Source: Treponema bryantii (GTDB taxonomy: Bacteria; Spirochaetota; Spirochaetia; Treponematales; Treponemataceae). From it: a stretch of DNA of 64,000 nt. Both the position numbers and the translations under genes were made by a program. Positions 9,437 to 18,169 of the stretch are shown here, in pieces (within the stretch, counting starts at the first letter, position 1; each line of letters begins with the position of its first letter). The notes below the pieces were generated by a model. The model ran no database searches and was not told where the DNA came from. It saw only the letters and a program-made list of their open reading frames with translations. The stretch is from positions 62,001 through 126,000 of the forward strand of contig NZ_FORI01000006.1 of the NCBI RefSeq assembly GCF_900113965.1, in the 5' to 3' direction.

Positions 9437-11431
9437 CTATTTACTGTAATCGAGTCTTGGCTTCCGCTGGCCATTAAAAGCTCCTCTGGCACTGCGTCCA
9501 CCTTGACCACCCGGTCCGCCTCGTCCACCAAATCCACCAGCTCCAAAGCTGTTTCCGGCATTTGAATCTGTATATACCATGTTTGAACTTGAAGTTGAAA
9601 TATCTGTAAGAGTGCTTGTTCCACCACTGATTGAAGGCATTGTTGTATACAAATTGTGGAATCTTACAACGTTGCTGCTGTCAATTGAAACTCCGGTTTT
9701 TACAGTGTAACTGCTTCCAGCCTGTAAATATGGGCTTGAAAGTATCATTACTTCACCTGTAGACGAAGGCAGTGTGTAAACAAAGACTGGATTTCCGTTT
9801 GAATCAACAATTGCAACTGTTGATTCAGCAGAACCATAACTGCTTGAACCAAGTACGATTGTGCTTTGTGTACCGCTCTTTGGTTTTGTGTAGTTGCTGG
9901 TTCCAAGTCCAACAAGAGTTCCGCCATTTATTGTCAGAGGGTTTTCATCACAGTCAAAAGCACATTCAGGAGTATTTAATCCGATTGCAACTATTACACC
10001 ACCATTTATTGTAATACCGTTAGCACCATTTGAATCAATTGCATCATTCTTTGAACTGCAGGCATAAATTGCTCCACCGTTTATCACAATGTTTCCGCCG
10101 GCATTGATAGAATCATCTGTTGTTTTAAGAGTAATTGTTCCGGCATTAATTGTGAGGTCGGCCTTGGCTTCAATTCCTTCCGGTGAACAGCTTGGGTCAT
10201 CATCAGTTTGTCCTTCATAAGGTTCTCCTGTTGTAGTGATATTGATGATACCTCCGTTGATTTCCACATAAGGGTCTGGAGTAGTAGCAGAAGTTCCATT
10301 TAAGAAAGTTGTATAAAGAAGAGATGTGTTTGCTGTAGCCTCGTAAGCAGAATCTCCAATTACAGATTTAGCTGATTTCCAGTGAGCAGTAATTCCCTTT
10401 GCAACAGTTGTGATATTAAGTTTTCCACCATTGATGATTACAAATCCTGCTCCTGCTGTGTATTCTACAGTCATATCATCTTCATCAGCATCTTCTCCAT
10501 CAACTCTAATTCCATTACTCTCATCATCTTCAAGAGTTCCGTTTGCAACAAGATTAATGTTTCCATCATCAATAATAACTGCGGTAAGGGCGCGGATACA
10601 GTCGCGGCCATTTTCACCTTCTACTGTGATGTTAAGGTTCAAATCTGCAATGCGGACATAATCTTTTGTATAAACAGCATGCTTGTAGCCTGTATTAATG
10701 ATGTTGAGAGTTCCACCTTCTTCTGTTGAAGATTCTCCTGTAAAGATGAGGGCGCCCTTAGAATAAACAGACCCCTTTTTATCATCATACATTGTGCTGC
10801 TCTGTGTGAGTTCGCGGGTATCTGTAAGAGTGTCTGCTGTACCAGCTGGAACTACTATGAATGTACGTTTTTCAGAACTGAAGCGAAGAACAGGACCGGC
10901 GCCGTTGTCGCTTGTGATGTTTACATTGTTAAGTACAACTGCGGCATCAGCGCTCTTGTTTTTGATGAAAACTGTACCTGTGTATGTACCAGAAAGAACG
11001 TATTTAAGTTTGAGTTTTCCCTTATACTGGATTTCTACACCTTTTGCAGTTTCATCTTCTGCAGAATTTTCTGTATTTGATATTTTAATATCATCTGAGC
11101 TTATGCTGCCTGTTGTATTAGTAAGTGTTGCATCTGATCCATCAAAATTGATATAAACAACTCCGTCTGCAACAAAGTTTTCATATAGATCATCTTCAAT
11201 TACGGCGATGGCAGAAGCTGTTGTAGTATCTGTATAGTTTGTTGTGCTGCCATCATCAGTAATTTCTACTCCCTGACCAAAGCCTCCGGGGCCACCTGTT
11301 CCACCAGGACCTCCAGCTGGAGCCGAAAAATCCAGAGACTTCTTGTTTGCACTCGATGTCATTCCATTTGAACAGCTGATTAAGAAAACAGCTGCTGTTA
11401 TCAAAGCAAAAATGTTTTTTCTTATCTTCAT
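9437..11431 (-). CDS. Cthe_2159/DUF4353-type carbohydrate-binding beta-helix lipoprotein
   Basis: A 664-residue predicted lipoprotein: signal peptide MKIRKNIFALITAAVFLISC with lipidated Cys20. A glycine/proline-rich linker (GGPGGTGGPGGFGQG, about 40-55) follows. The middle is a long right-handed beta-helix of repeated INGG/ITTVAKGI/ITINGGVI strands, as in the Cthe_2159 family, whose founding member binds cellulose and polygalacturonate. The C-terminus is again Gly-rich (FGAGGFGGRGGPGGQGG). The start has the ribosome site AAGGAGAT. It is transcribed away from a secreted Ig-like protein and a two-component system, so those may control it. Ligand binding is inferred from the family. Confidence 0.85.
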   Translation of the reverse strand: MKIRKNIFALITAAVFLISCSNGMTSSANKKSLDFSAPAGGPGGTGGPGGFGQGVEITDDGSTTNYTDTTTASAIAVIEDDLYENFVADGVVYINFDGSDATLTNTTGSISSDDIKISNTENSAEDETAKGVEIQYKGKLKLKYVLSGTYTGTVFIKNKSADAAVVLNNVNITSDNGAGPVLRFSSEKRTFIVVPAGTADTLTDTRELTQSSTMYDDKKGSVYSKGALIFTGESSTEEGGTLNIINTGYKHAVYTKDYVRIADLNLNITVEGENGRDCIRALTAVIIDDGNINLVANGTLEDDESNGIRVDGEDADEDDMTVEYTAGAGFVIINGGKLNITTVAKGITAHWKSAKSVIGDSAYEATANTSLLYTTFLNGTSATTPDPYVEINGGIINITTTGEPYEGQTDDDPSCSPEGIEAKADLTINAGTITLKTTDDSINAGGNIVINGGAIYACSSKNDAIDSNGANGITINGGVIVAIGLNTPECAFDCDENPLTINGGTLVGLGTSNYTKPKSGTQSTIVLGSSSYGSAESTVAIVDSNGNPVFVYTLPSSTGEVMILSSPYLQAGSSYTVKTGVSIDSSNVVRFHNLYTTMPSISGGTSTLTDISTSSSNMVYTDSNAGNSFGAGGFGGRGGPGGQGGRSARGAFNGQRKPRLDYSK

Positions 11432-11630
11432 AACAAATCTCCTTGCATGTTATGTGGTATAATAGAAATTATGCGTGCTGATATGGCCTGTATGCAGACA
11501 CTCATATTTCGTTCTGTGTTATACTATATGGCAGAAATGGTGTGAAAGCATGAATTTACACTAAGCTGATACTAAGAAAATACTTATACAAAAAGAGGCG
11601 ATTTCTCATTTCTTTTTTGTGGTTATGGTC

Positions 11631-11636
11631 TATAAT
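11631..11636 (+). promoter_or_regulatory. -10 of the leaderless-type promoter at 11643
   Basis: TATAAT followed by six bases and ATG. No convincing -35 is seen 16 to 18 bases upstream, so an activator such as the downstream response regulator could be involved. Confidence 0.5.
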
Positions 11637-11642
11637 TCAAGT

Positions 11643-12167
11643 ATGAAACGTTTGAAGACATACTTCTTACATTTTATAATTTCCTCTTTTTTGATTGTTG
11701 TACCTTGTACAGCAGCCTTCGCAGAGCCTGCGCCAGAAGGTTTTCCTCCTTTACCTCCTGGTCAGGAACTGCCAGAAGGGGATTCTTCTGACAAAAAAAC
11801 GTGTCCTCCTCCACCTCCAATGGATCATGATAATATTATCAATTATAGAGGAAGCCGAACTTATAATGAAACGCTTCCTTTGAAGGTAACTCAAGTAAAA
11901 TGCAAACGCATTGCAGAATCTGTAGTTTGCGTTGAGGTTTTTTTTAATCAAAGTATAAATCCGCGTTCAGTAAAACCAAATTCTCTTATTATTAACAATT
12001 CTCAACTTCCATTTGGAACAAGATTTACTTTTAATAAGAAGGGTAATACAATTAAAACTAAGGTTTATACTACTGGAGACAGTTTTAAGTTGAGAGTCCA
12101 GGATATCAGATCCTTTAATGGTTTTTTAGTTGAACCAATAGAAATACTCACAGAAGTGGAGAGGTGA
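11643..12167 (+). CDS. Small secreted protein with Ig-like (Big_5-type) domain
   Basis: A 174-residue exported protein; I chose the ATG giving MKRLKTYFLHFIISSFLIVV because it fits the promoter spacing and begins a clean signal peptide ending near AFA. Next comes a proline-rich stretch (PPLPPGQELPEGD, CPPPPPMDHD). The C-terminal 90 residues read like a bacterial Ig-like fold (VCVEVFFNQSINPRSVKPNS). It overlaps the region just before the response regulator (3-base gap to the chosen ATG) and is the first gene of that operon, so it may be an accessory or sensing factor for the kinase. No enzymatic motif is seen. Confidence 0.75.
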   Translation: MKRLKTYFLHFIISSFLIVVPCTAAFAEPAPEGFPPLPPGQELPEGDSSDKKTCPPPPPMDHDNIINYRGSRTYNETLPLKVTQVKCKRIAESVVCVEVFFNQSINPRSVKPNSLIINNSQLPFGTRFTFNKKGNTIKTKVYTTGDSFKLRVQDIRSFNGFLVEPIEILTEVER

Positions 12168-12169
12168 AC

Positions 12170-12871
12170 ATGAAAATTCTAATTGTTGAAGATGATGCAG
12201 GTATTTCAGATTTTGTAATTCCAGAGCTTGAGCATGAAGGTTATACAACTTGTCTTGCAGTTACTGGTCGTGAAGCACTTGAGAAATTTGAAAACGAAAA
12301 GCCGGATCTTGTATTGCTGGATATTATGCTTCCCGAATTGAATGGACTTGAAGTTTTGCGCCGTATTCGTGCCACTTCTATGGTTCCTGTTATTCTGGAA
12401 ACTGCGCGTGGCGAAACAATCGATAAAATTAATGGACTTAATCTTGGTGCTGATGATTATATTCCAAAACCTTTTGAAATAGAAGAACTGCTTGCCCGTA
12501 TTAATGCACTTTTCCGACGTGTTAATTTTGGCAAATCACAGGAGACTGCAAGCTCTATTAAAAATCTTACACTTAATCTTGATCGTATGAGCTTCTCTAT
12601 CAAAAATGATAAAAAACAAGATGAGGGAGATGAGGATAAAGTTGAAGTTCAGCTTTCAAAAACAGAGTTCCTCTTCCTTAAGCTTTTGATAGAAAACCAG
12701 GGAAAAGTATTCTCACGTCAGCAGATTATTGATGAGATTTGGGGTGTAGGCCACTACATTGATGAAAATACAGTTGATGTTTACGTTGGATATCTGCGCT
12801 CAAAGATTTCTGAATATACAAAAGATGAATATATTAGAACAGTGCGTGGTGCTGGTTACATGATGGGCTAG
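12170..12871 (+). CDS. OmpR-family response regulator
   Basis: A 233-residue transcription regulator. The receiver domain has the acidic pair D8/D9, the phosphoacceptor D51 in DLVLLDIMLP, and the KPF lysine motif. The C-terminal winged helix (LSKTEFLFLKLLIENQGKVFSRQQI, TVDVYVGYLRSKI, IRTVRGAGYMM) would bind DNA. An in-frame GTG lies two codons upstream, overlapping the previous stop, but the ATG has GGAGAGG at good distance. The receiver has E-T-A where T-A alone is usual (VILETARGE). It is 13 bases upstream of its partner kinase. Confidence 0.93.
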   Translation: MKILIVEDDAGISDFVIPELEHEGYTTCLAVTGREALEKFENEKPDLVLLDIMLPELNGLEVLRRIRATSMVPVILETARGETIDKINGLNLGADDYIPKPFEIEELLARINALFRRVNFGKSQETASSIKNLTLNLDRMSFSIKNDKKQDEGDEDKVEVQLSKTEFLFLKLLIENQGKVFSRQQIIDEIWGVGHYIDENTVDVYVGYLRSKISEYTKDEYIRTVRGAGYMMG

Positions 12872-12884
12872 CAGAGGTTATAGA

Positions 12885-14282
12885 ATGAAACGCTCTTTTG
12901 CAGTACGGCTTTCTCTCCGTTTTATGTTCATTCTAACAACCTCTGTTTTTTTGCTGTCGGTTTCTTTTTTATATGCGGTTCGTTCTCTTGTACAGGCAAA
13001 TCAGACAGAAAATCTCATAGAATCCGAAACTCAGATAGTTGCAGAATTGTCTGAAAGTTTACCGCAATTGCAGGTTTTGTCTGAAGATGAAGAACTTGTA
13101 TTAATAACAAGCGAATTGCCTTATTATCACACTTACATTGCTTATGATGTTGAAACTGAGCAAGTGCTTGCAACAAACGATCCTTTTTTGCCCCTATTAA
13201 AAGATACTGGCGGAAAGTCCCTGCATTATTTTGAAAAAGAATTCTTTTTTGATGGTGATCTGGATATTTTGTATTATGCTGCTACACATCAGATTGATGG
13301 ACGTACAATTGTTGTTGCAGTTGCAGAAAATATTGAAAATGATTCTTTTTCAAAGCTCTTTCAAAAATTACCTTCGGCCCTTTTATTCATGGCTCTGCCA
13401 GTGCTTTTGCTTTCATTCTTATTTTTGTTATTTCTTACAAAAAATACAATTAAACCCGTTGTAAAGATTACCCGTGCGGCCCGTACTATGACAACAGAAA
13501 ATCTTGATGGCCAGTTGCCTTTGACTGGACGTGGGGATGAAATAGATGAGCTTTCGGTTGCATTCAATGAGCTGTTCATGCGTATTAAAGCGGATTTTGA
13601 CAGAGAGCGTCAGTTTTCAAGTGATGTTTCGCATGAACTTAATACGCCGCTCACGGTGATTTCGGGGCAGGCGGGGCTGCTTTTGCGCTGGGGTAAAGAT
13701 GATCCTGTACAGCTGGAAAAATCTTTGAATGCGATTAAAGATGAAGCAAAATCAATGCACGCGATTATTCAGAACTTACTTCAGATTTCGCGTATTGAAA
13801 GCGGACGTATTAAACCTCAGATTTGTGATGTTGATATAGGGGAGCTGCTTTCGCGTGTTGAGCAGGAGTTTGCGGCTGTGGCCCCTGAGGTCAAATTTGA
13901 GATTTCCTGTGAAGTTTGTGAAGGAGAAGCTCTTAATGTTCAGACAGATCCTGAAATGCTTCATCAGATTCTTACAGTCTTTGTTTCTAATAGTGTAAAA
14001 TTTGCTGAAGGGCATTGTACAATAAAACTTGGGACTGCGAGGGATGAGGACGGCAGACTTGTTATTTCTGAAAGTGATGATGGGCCTGGAATTGCTGAAG
14101 AAGCACTTCCTCATGTTTTTGAACGTTTTTATCGCGCAGATGAAGCTCACACAAGAAGCGTGGGTGGTTCTGGGCTTGGGCTTTCAATTGCAAAAACACT
14201 TGCAGAAGCGCTTGGCGGTGAAATTAGCGCCGGTAACGTTGAGCCGCACGGCGCCTTATTTCAGTTATATTTACCTGCCTGA
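12885..14282 (+). CDS. Sensor histidine kinase
   Basis: A 465-residue membrane kinase paired with the preceding regulator. Two membrane segments (about residues 10-35 and 160-183) enclose a periplasmic domain of some 125 residues of no recognisable type. A HAMP linker (ITRAARTMTTENLDGQLPL) follows, then HisKA with His250 in SSDVSHELNTPL, then the ATP-binding domain with N-box SNSVKFAEG, DDGPGIAEEALP and GGSGLGLSIAK. All catalytic features appear intact. The ribosome site is GCAGAGG. The end overlaps the converging ABC exporter gene by 22 bases. Confidence 0.93.
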   Translation: MKRSFAVRLSLRFMFILTTSVFLLSVSFLYAVRSLVQANQTENLIESETQIVAELSESLPQLQVLSEDEELVLITSELPYYHTYIAYDVETEQVLATNDPFLPLLKDTGGKSLHYFEKEFFFDGDLDILYYAATHQIDGRTIVVAVAENIENDSFSKLFQKLPSALLFMALPVLLLSFLFLLFLTKNTIKPVVKITRAARTMTTENLDGQLPLTGRGDEIDELSVAFNELFMRIKADFDRERQFSSDVSHELNTPLTVISGQAGLLLRWGKDDPVQLEKSLNAIKDEAKSMHAIIQNLLQISRIESGRIKPQICDVDIGELLSRVEQEFAAVAPEVKFEISCEVCEGEALNVQTDPEMLHQILTVFVSNSVKFAEGHCTIKLGTARDEDGRLVISESDDGPGIAEEALPHVFERFYRADEAHTRSVGGSGLGLSIAKTLAEALGGEISAGNVEPHGALFQLYLPA

Positions 14283-16108
14283 GCATTCCACATTTCTGCA
14301 TACTTACCGTTGCGTGCAAGGAGCTCGGAATGTGTGCCCTCTTCAATAATGCGGCCGCGTTCAAGCATGATGATACGGTCTGCATCGCGGGTTGTAGAAA
14401 GACGGTGCGAAATATAGAACACGGTTTTTCCTTTTGCTGCTGTTTCCATTGCCTTATTGAGTTCGTATTCGGCAATAGGGTCGAGGGCACTGGATGGTTC
14501 GTCCATAATTAAGATGTCAGCGTTCTTGTAGAAGGCGCGTGAAATTGCAACTTTCTGACTTTCACCGCCGGAGAAGTCTACACCCTTTTTATCAAACTCG
14601 GTTGTGACCTGTGTAAAGAGGCGGTCCGGGAGATGCTGAAGCTTGTGTTCAAATCCTGCTGAGTTCAAGGCCTTTGTGATTTCCGGCGCTTTTGCTTCAA
14701 TCTCTTCTTTTGTCATATCATCCATTACAACATTTTCTGCGAGGTTTGCACCGAACATCTGATAGTCCTGGAATACAACACCAATGCGTTTGTGATATTC
14801 GCGAGGGCAGAGTGTGCTTACGTTCTGACCATGATAGCTGATGCTTCCGCTTGTCGGGTCGTAAAGGCGCATCAAAAGTTTGATGAGGGTAGTTTTTCCC
14901 GCTCCGTTGTAGCCTACAATAGCGATGTGTTCGCCAGGTTTTACGGTGAGTGAAATATCATCAAGAACTGTGCGGCCTGTTTCGGAATACTTAAAGGAAA
15001 CGTGACTGAGGGAAAGTTCTCCGGCTCCCTCTGGAACAGCATTACCTTCATCATCTTTGAGACGTGGTTCGTATGCGAGGAAGGCGCGGATCTTATCAAT
15101 GAACATGCTGTTCTCATGAGCCTTTGGACCAAGATCCGCAAAACGGCTCATACTACCTCTAAGACTTCCGGTGCGGTTGAACAGAATTACAGCATCACTG
15201 TAATTTACAGTATGAAGTACCGCAGCCTTATAAACCAGGTAAGTGATATATAAACCGTCAATCAGAAAATCACCAACGCCGTAGTCTTTGAGGAACTGGA
15301 GCCAGATACGTTTGCCGGCAACCTTCTTGTGCTCTGCAATAATAGCGTCATCGGCCTGTGCAAACTCCTCTTCCAGCTGAGTACCGGTATTTGGATGCAG
15401 TCTGAGTTCCTTTGCAAAATCCTTGAGATAAAAAACACGGCTTACATAATCGCGCTTTCTCATGTGTGGATTTACTGCAACGCGGTTTGCGTAGTTAACC
15501 TTGTTCAACTTTTTAGAAACTACGAAACGCATGATGAAGGAAACAAAAACAAAAGCGATTCCGATCGGGTCTGTCATCAGGTAGAAAATACCTGTGGTAA
15601 ACAGAACTGTAATGGCCTGTACGGTCATGTTCAGAAGTTCAAGGAAGCGGTCAATCGCAGCCTCGGACTCGGAAACGCTTAAAACAAAGTCGTTGTAATA
15701 GGCCGGGTCGTCGTAGCAGTAAAGATCTATCTTGGAAGCTTTCTGGAACATCTGCTCTTTGAGGGCGCGGTACAGGCGCGGCTTGTATTTGAACTGCCAG
15801 CCGTAAATAAAAAATCCGTCTGGAATAATTTGAAGAATGTTCATCAGAAGAATCATTCCGATGTAAAAAAGTGCTTTGCTGAACGGCTCATGGAACTCGG
15901 CACAGCGGAGTACGTAGCGGATTCCAAGCACGTGTTCCAGGAAGATTACTCCCTGATAGCGGAAGGCGTCATAGAGGTGATAAATCATGTAAAGCGGGCA
16001 GGTCTTAAAACAGAGCTTCCAGAGGAAAATCTGATTTTTGAGAACGGTGCTGCGCGGTTTTGAGTTTGCTGTGGTGCCGGCTGTTGTAGTTTTCATCTTG
16101 TTTTTCAT
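14261..16108 (-). CDS. ABC exporter subunit (permease-ATPase fusion), second of pair
   Basis: A 615-residue half-transporter: about six membrane helices in the first 330 residues, then an ABC ATPase with Walker A GYNGAGKT, Q-loop VFQDYQMFG, signature FSGGESQKVA, Walker B ADILIMDEPSSALDP and the H-loop ISHRLS. Its ATG overlaps the stop of the upstream subunit (ATGA), so the two are translationally coupled and most likely form a heterodimer. Both members retain the catalytic Glu and a good signature, so neither ATP site looks dead. Substrate unknown. Confidence 0.92.
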   Translation of the reverse strand: MKNKMKTTTAGTTANSKPRSTVLKNQIFLWKLCFKTCPLYMIYHLYDAFRYQGVIFLEHVLGIRYVLRCAEFHEPFSKALFYIGMILLMNILQIIPDGFFIYGWQFKYKPRLYRALKEQMFQKASKIDLYCYDDPAYYNDFVLSVSESEAAIDRFLELLNMTVQAITVLFTTGIFYLMTDPIGIAFVFVSFIMRFVVSKKLNKVNYANRVAVNPHMRKRDYVSRVFYLKDFAKELRLHPNTGTQLEEEFAQADDAIIAEHKKVAGKRIWLQFLKDYGVGDFLIDGLYITYLVYKAAVLHTVNYSDAVILFNRTGSLRGSMSRFADLGPKAHENSMFIDKIRAFLAYEPRLKDDEGNAVPEGAGELSLSHVSFKYSETGRTVLDDISLTVKPGEHIAIVGYNGAGKTTLIKLLMRLYDPTSGSISYHGQNVSTLCPREYHKRIGVVFQDYQMFGANLAENVVMDDMTKEEIEAKAPEITKALNSAGFEHKLQHLPDRLFTQVTTEFDKKGVDFSGGESQKVAISRAFYKNADILIMDEPSSALDPIAEYELNKAMETAAKGKTVFYISHRLSTTRDADRIIMLERGRIIEEGTHSELLARNGKYAEMWNAQAGKYN

Positions 16109-17931
16109 GCCCAGATTCCCTCCGTTTGTTTTGTTTTATCGGCCAGATAGTTTTCTGCCTGTTTTTCGTACATGTCTGCGTAAATTCCGTGTTTTGCCAT
16201 AAGTTCGCGGTGTGTTCCTTCTTCGCGGACTTCTCCGTTTTCCAGAAGGAATACATGGTCTGCATTCTGAACCGATGAAAGGCGGTGCGAAATAAAGAGC
16301 AGAGTGTTTTCCTTGCAGGCCTTTAAGATGTTGTCGAAGAGTTTGTATTCGGCAATCGGGTCGAGGGCGCTGGAAGGCTCATCAAAAACCTTGATGGGAC
16401 AACGTCTTGCAAAAGCGCGTGACACAACAATTTTCTGAAACTCGCCGCCGGAAAGTACTGCACCTTCATCATCAAACTCACGGGTGAGGGTAGTGTTGAT
16501 TCCCTGCGGAAGGCTCATTACTTTTTCATAAACTCCTGAAAGCTGGAGCGCTTCGGTAACAATTTTATCGCGTTCTTCTGCAGGAATGTTTTCACCAAGA
16601 GTTACATTGTCTGCAACGCTCATTGAGAACATTCTGTTGTCCTGGAATGCAGTGGCAAAAAGTGCTCGGTATTTCTGCAGGTTGTACTCTTTGATGTTGC
16701 GGCCGTTCAAAAGAATCTCGCCTTCTGTCGGGTCGTAAAAACGAAGCAGCAGTTTTATGATGGTTGATTTTCCCGCTCCGTTGTGACCTACAAGTGCGTA
16801 AGTTTTTTTGCCTTCGAATTTCATATTGAGGTTTTTGAGAACCGGAATGTCTTTATAAGCAAAACCGACTCCGCGAAACTCAATAGATTCAATTTCGTTT
16901 CCAGGATCTGCTCCATCATAATCTTCAGGAATCTTTTCTTCGTATTCAAGGAAGGTTCTCAGGTAATCAATAAAAAGTCCATTCTTAAAGCTTGCAGTAA
17001 CAGAGTCTGTAAAGCCGATTAGAATCCAGGTTGTAGAAACCATCATACTTGTGATAACGGCAAGCTGCGCAAGTGTCATAGTTTCACTAACTAACGTTCG
17101 GTAGGCTCCATAAATCAAAAGACCTTCAAAAATAAAAGTGAAGGTAAACATTACGTAGAACCAGTGGAAGAATGCAGACTTCAATACAAACTTTTTTGTT
17201 ACATCTGCAACGCCTGTAATGGCATCGGTGTACTGGCGCTTGAGAAGATTGAAAATATTTGTAAGGCGGATTTCCTTTGCATAATCTTTGAGATACATAA
17301 TTCGGTTTATGTAGTCGATGCGGCGGTTATGCGGAGCCATCTCTTTGTTACGCTGATATTCAATGTGACTATTGAGACGTCGGAAATAAAAGTTTCCTAT
17401 TATCGGGAGGAAGATGAAGGCAACTGAAAACTTATCTACCTGAAACATAAAAATAAAAGCAAAAATGCTCGCAATAAAACCGAAGAAGAGGCCGAAGAAA
17501 GTATCTACAGTTTCGATTATGCGGGTATCAGCATTTTTCATTGCCAGCGTATATTTATCATAGAAATCGGAGTTTTCAAAACATTCAAGTTCAACATTGC
17601 ACGATTTTTTGAAAAGCATCTGATACAGTTTTTTATTTACTTCTGTATCTGACGTTGGCTTGATATAGCCCAGAACAAAGCTGTTGTACAAAGCCATGGT
17701 TGCAAAAATTGCAACTGTAATCGCAATGAAAATCATAATTGCAGAAAAGGTCTCTCCGTTCTGCAGGGCGTTGATTACATAGCGCATAAAAAAGGCACTG
17801 TAAAAAAGCCAGCCGAAATAGTAAAGAAGTTTTGAGAGAGCCAAAAAAATTATGATTCGCGGGCACATTTTCCACACAAGGGAAAGTGCATAGAAATTGT
17901 TTTTGAGCGAATTGATCTTTTTTAATTCCAT
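16105..17931 (-). CDS. ABC exporter subunit (permease-ATPase fusion), first of pair
   Basis: A 608-residue exporter half-molecule with N-terminal membrane domain and C-terminal ATPase (Walker A GHNGAGKS, Q-loop AFQDNRMFS, signature LSGGEFQKIV, Walker B IKVFDEPSSALDP, H-loop ISHRLSS). It resembles lipid-, peptide- or drug-type exporters; nothing nearby fixes the substrate. There is no ribosome site; the minus-strand -10 TATACT ends five bases before the ATG. It shares a divergent promoter with the small membrane protein at 17993. Confidence 0.92.
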   Translation of the reverse strand: MELKKINSLKNNFYALSLVWKMCPRIIIFLALSKLLYYFGWLFYSAFFMRYVINALQNGETFSAIMIFIAITVAIFATMALYNSFVLGYIKPTSDTEVNKKLYQMLFKKSCNVELECFENSDFYDKYTLAMKNADTRIIETVDTFFGLFFGFIASIFAFIFMFQVDKFSVAFIFLPIIGNFYFRRLNSHIEYQRNKEMAPHNRRIDYINRIMYLKDYAKEIRLTNIFNLLKRQYTDAITGVADVTKKFVLKSAFFHWFYVMFTFTFIFEGLLIYGAYRTLVSETMTLAQLAVITSMMVSTTWILIGFTDSVTASFKNGLFIDYLRTFLEYEEKIPEDYDGADPGNEIESIEFRGVGFAYKDIPVLKNLNMKFEGKKTYALVGHNGAGKSTIIKLLLRFYDPTEGEILLNGRNIKEYNLQKYRALFATAFQDNRMFSMSVADNVTLGENIPAEERDKIVTEALQLSGVYEKVMSLPQGINTTLTREFDDEGAVLSGGEFQKIVVSRAFARRCPIKVFDEPSSALDPIAEYKLFDNILKACKENTLLFISHRLSSVQNADHVFLLENGEVREEGTHRELMAKHGIYADMYEKQAENYLADKTKQTEGIWA

Positions 17932-17936
17932 AGTTT

Positions 17937-17986
17937 AGTATAACAATTTTTTAGTTATTGAAACAACCTGATTTCTGTTTTATATT
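17937..17986. promoter_or_regulatory. Second compact divergent promoter with overlapping -35 elements
   Basis: Rightward: TTGAAA (17958-17963), 17 bases, TATATT (17981-17986), six bases, ATG. Leftward: TTGTTT on the minus strand (17961-17966), 18 bases, TATACT (17937-17942), five bases, ATG. The two -35 hexamers overlap in TTGAAACAA, so the two polymerases should exclude each other. Confidence 0.65.
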
Positions 17987-17992
17987 AATAAT

Positions 17993-18169
17993 ATGCCAGA
18001 AAACAGAAAGATTAAAATTAAAGACGAAACCGACAAGACTCTTTATGAGGTAAAGCTTGATGCCTCAGCTGAGAACAAGAAGATGAATCCTGTTCTCAAA
18101 GGCTTTCTGCTTATACTCGCGATTCCTGCCGGCTTTGCTATCGGATATCTGTTGTTTAAATATCTTTAG
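17993..18169 (+). CDS. Small 58-residue tail-anchored membrane protein
   Basis: A short gene with a charged first half (MPENRKIKIKDETDK...) and a C-terminal hydrophobic helix (GFLLILAIPAGFAIGYLLF, about residues 36-56). It fits a single-pass protein with the N-terminus in the cytoplasm. Support: an excellent promoter placed six bases before the ATG and codon use like the neighbours. It is divergent from the ABC exporter and its stop overlaps that of the converging acyltransferase by four bases. It may assist the exporter, but this is a guess from position alone. Confidence 0.65.
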   Translation: MPENRKIKIKDETDKTLYEVKLDASAENKKMNPVLKGFLLILAIPAGFAIGYLLFKYL

